A DNA stretch of 64,000 nucleotides from Morganella morganii (GTDB lineage Bacteria; Pseudomonadota; Gammaproteobacteria; Enterobacterales; Enterobacteriaceae): the NCBI RefSeq assembly GCF_019243775.1, contig NZ_CP069157.1, positions 1,116,001 to 1,180,000 on the forward strand, in the 5' to 3' direction. The notes under the pieces are model-generated. The model made no database searches. It was not told the DNA's origin and saw only the letters and a program-made list of their open reading frames with translations. Position numbers and translations under genes: made by a program. Shown here piece by piece: positions 61,048 through 64,000 of the stretch. Within the stretch, counting starts at the first letter, position 1; each line of letters opens with the position of its first letter.

Positions 61048-61800
61048 TCAGTCGCGGACAAACTGTGCGCGGTAGCGATCCACCCACAGCGCGGTGGCAC
61101 CGCAGACCGCCGCAGGCATAATAAACAGGTTCACAAACGGGATCATGGTCAGCACACTGACCAGCGAACCGAACTGGAGATTGGTCATATTATCGCGGCG
61201 CAGTGTGCTTTTCATTTCCGGAAAACTGACCTTGTGGTTATCAAACGGGAAATCCCCGTACTGCACGGACATCATCCAGGCACCGAAAATAAACCAGAGT
61301 ACCGGCGCGAGTGTCTGCCCGATCCCCGGAATGAAAAACAGGATCAGCAGAATAACGGCACGCGGGATGTAATAAAGCAGTTTGACCATCTCACGTTTCA
61401 GAATACGCGGGATATCATTTATCAGATCTGCCCAGCCCTGATCCGGTGCGGGACGCCCGGTGAGCTCCGCTTCCAGTTTCTCCGACAGCCAGCCGTTAAA
61501 CGGCGAGGCGATGATATTGGCGATCGTGCTGAAAAAATAGCTGAAAATCAGCAGCACAGAAATCACCGCCACCGGCCAGATAAGATAATCCAGCCACTGC
61601 AGCCAGCCCGGTACTTTATCCATCAGCCAGGCTATCCACCCGCCGAACTGACTGAACAACCACCAGAGTGCACCGCCCATAACCACGATATTGGCCAGCA
61701 ACGGCAGAATCACGAAGGCCCGGAGACCCGGACGCATCATCAGCCGCCATCCCTGTGCAACATATGCAAAGCCGCTGAGCGGCCTGACAGGATTTGTCAT
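61048..61800 (-). CDS. cysZ: Sulfate permease CysZ
   Basis: A 250-residue membrane protein that imports sulfate for cysteine synthesis. [20 protein letters not shown] at the start, [17 protein letters not shown] and [20 protein letters not shown] are CysZ hallmarks. It is upstream of cysK and divergent from zipA. Confidence 0.95.
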   Translation of the reverse strand: MTNPVRPLSGFAYVAQGWRLMMRPGLRAFVILPLLANIVVMGGALWWLFSQFGGWIAWLMDKVPGWLQWLDYLIWPVAVISVLLIFSYFFSTIANIIASPFNGWLSEKLEAELTGRPAPDQGWADLINDIPRILKREMVKLLYYIPRAVILLILFFIPGIGQTLAPVLWFIFGAWMMSVQYGDFPFDNHKVSFPEMKSTLRRDNMTNLQFGSLVSVLTMIPFVNLFIMPAAVCGATALWVDRYRAQFVRD

Positions 61801-62037
61801 ACTTCCTATTCACTCCTATGATTGGAAAACGTTATACTATCAGACTGAACTATTGATTTGTCCGGCCACAAATGAAATGTCAGGATGAAAAATCAGTCAA
61901 AAAGAGCAATTAAATGATCTTTATTGCAAGAAATTCGTGCAGGGACTTGAACTTAACATCATTGACAAATACTCTTGTAATCAAACGATAGTATTTTGCC
62001 ATGGTGGCCTTTAATTTAAACAACAGAGATAGCACTG

Positions 62038-63009
62038 ATGCAAGATTTGCGTCTGATATTAATCGTTGTGGGTGCGGTAGCAATCATCGCATTGTTACTT
62101 CACGGACTGTGGACGAGCCGTAAAGAGCGTTCTTCCCTGTTTCGCGCGCGCCCCATGAAGCGTCGTAAATACGAGTCGCAGGATGAAGCCGCTGATGATA
62201 TGTCAGAGGCACACGGCTCCCGTCACTCTGCTGTATTACCGGAGGATCCGGCTCCGCAGGTCTCTCCGTATTCAGAAGCGCAGAATGAGCAGGATCCGTT
62301 ATTATCTGCCGGCAGAATGTATCCGTCATCAGAGCCGGAAGAACCGCCTGTGATGCCGAAAGCCCAGAGCCCGCGCCGTCAGCCGGTAAAAGCACCGGAA
62401 ACAGAGCCGCAAATCGGATTATTTGATGCCCTTGAGCAGGAAGCACAGGCACCGGCAGCTCCGGCTCCGGAGGTCATGACAACAGCCGCGGTGATCACTG
62501 CCGCTGAAACTGACATGCCTCACACAGAAGAGCCGGTAACTGAACCGGAACCGGTTCAGGAAGCGCCGCGCAGCAGTGCAGAGAACAATGAGATTGTGCT
62601 GGCACTGTTTGTGTCCGCCCATCCGGGACAGATGGTCGCAGGTGATATTCTGCGCACCGCTATCGAGCAGGCCGGGTTCCGTTTCGGGGCGATGAACATC
62701 TATCACCGCCATGTCGATCCGGCAGGCAGTGGTCCGGTGTTATTCAGTCTGGCCAATATGGTGAATCCGGGCACGTTTGTACCGGAGCAGATGGAAGAGA
62801 TCGAAACCCCGGGCGTGGCCATGTTTATGATGGTGCCGTCTTACGGTGACGCAAACCAGAACTTCAAGCTGATGTTACAGGCTGCTCAGCGTATCGCCTC
62901 TGATGTCGGCGGCGTGGTTCTGGATGAGGAGCGCAAAATGCTGACACCGCAGAAAATCGAGGTGTACAAGGCGCGCATCCGCAAAGTTCTCGTCGCCAAA
63001 CAGAACTGA
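62038..63009 (+). CDS. zipA: Cell division protein ZipA
   Basis: A 323-residue bitopic protein that anchors FtsZ at the division site. N-terminal helix [20 protein letters not shown], a basic stretch, a long Pro/Glu-rich linker and a C-terminal FtsZ-binding domain ([35 protein letters not shown]). The same zipA-ligA order is found in E. coli. Confidence 0.96.
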   Translation: MQDLRLILIVVGAVAIIALLLHGLWTSRKERSSLFRARPMKRRKYESQDEAADDMSEAHGSRHSAVLPEDPAPQVSPYSEAQNEQDPLLSAGRMYPSSEPEEPPVMPKAQSPRRQPVKAPETEPQIGLFDALEQEAQAPAAPAPEVMTTAAVITAAETDMPHTEEPVTEPEPVQEAPRSSAENNEIVLALFVSAHPGQMVAGDILRTAIEQAGFRFGAMNIYHRHVDPAGSGPVLFSLANMVNPGTFVPEQMEEIETPGVAMFMMVPSYGDANQNFKLMLQAAQRIASDVGGVVLDEERKMLTPQKIEVYKARIRKVLVAKQN

Positions 63010-63028
63010 GACACACAAATCGCACAAA

Positions 63029-63056
63029 AAACCCCCGCAATGACGGGGGTTTTTTT
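63029..63056 (+). terminator. Terminator after zipA
   Basis: ACCCCCG/CGGGGGT arms with a six-base loop, followed by seven T. ligA starts about 30 bases later. Confidence 0.85.
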
Positions 63057-63082
63057 CAGGTATAAACAGATTGCAGATCACT

Positions 63083-64000
<918 letters not shown>

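Overview
The window is chromosomal DNA from an enterobacterium of the Proteus-Providencia-Morganella group, most likely Morganella morganii or a close relative. The evidence is the 5' end of a tyrosine phenol-lyase gene at the left edge, a chromosomal type A chloramphenicol acetyltransferase, and the conserved order cysZ / cysK-ptsH-ptsI-crr / zipA-ligA at the right edge. No species-level search could be run.

A lambda-like siphovirus prophage of about 44.3 kb (1488-45811) sits in the 3' half of a tRNA-Thr(CGT) gene, the thrW-type site used by P22. A 71-bp direct repeat marks attL and attR. The phage copy of the repeat restores the tRNA at attL, and the tRNA's own terminator is now stranded beyond attR. 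The layout is lambdoid. The leftward operon holds int, a xis-like gene, a dam remnant, small genes, a cytosine methyltransferase, a lambda-type exonuclease, a RecT annealase, more small genes and an N-like antiterminator. The immunity region has two left and three right operators, cI and cro, and a HsdR_N nuclease gene coupled to cI. The rightward operon holds cII, a ParB-like gene, the O and P replication genes with an iteron origin inside O, a nin region with ninB and rusA, and a DUF1133 gene in the Q position. Then come a late promoter and leader, a Met-anticodon tRNA, the lysis cassette, terminase, head and tail genes. The right end carries a tailspike, a gtrA-gtrB-gtrC O-antigen glucosylation operon and a homologue of the DNA polymerase III theta subunit.

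Several prophage genes look damaged or slippery. dam has one TGG-to-TGA nonsense change. An early-region gene, the tape measure gene and gtrC each lose frame at a run of seven or eight A residues. The chromosomal essential gene ligA shows the same one-A excess at codons 3-5. The shared pattern suggests homopolymer sequence error, slippage expression or phase variation; other A7 and T8 runs in the window are in frame, so it is not universal.

Right of the prophage are an SGNH hydrolase, a TetR regulator divergent from an alpha/beta hydrolase, a lipoprotein, a membrane protein, catA, a XRE-cupin regulator divergent from a BenE-type benzoate transporter, a GNAT acetyltransferase, a secreted hydrolase, uspF, a DUF3024 gene, the PTS operon, cysK, cysZ, zipA and ligA. 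catA is preceded by a 13-codon leader ORF and a hairpin that covers its Shine-Dalgarno sequence, the arrangement expected for drug-inducible translation attenuation. That leader, the cI-coupled nuclease and the atypical nut hairpins are the observations most worth following up.
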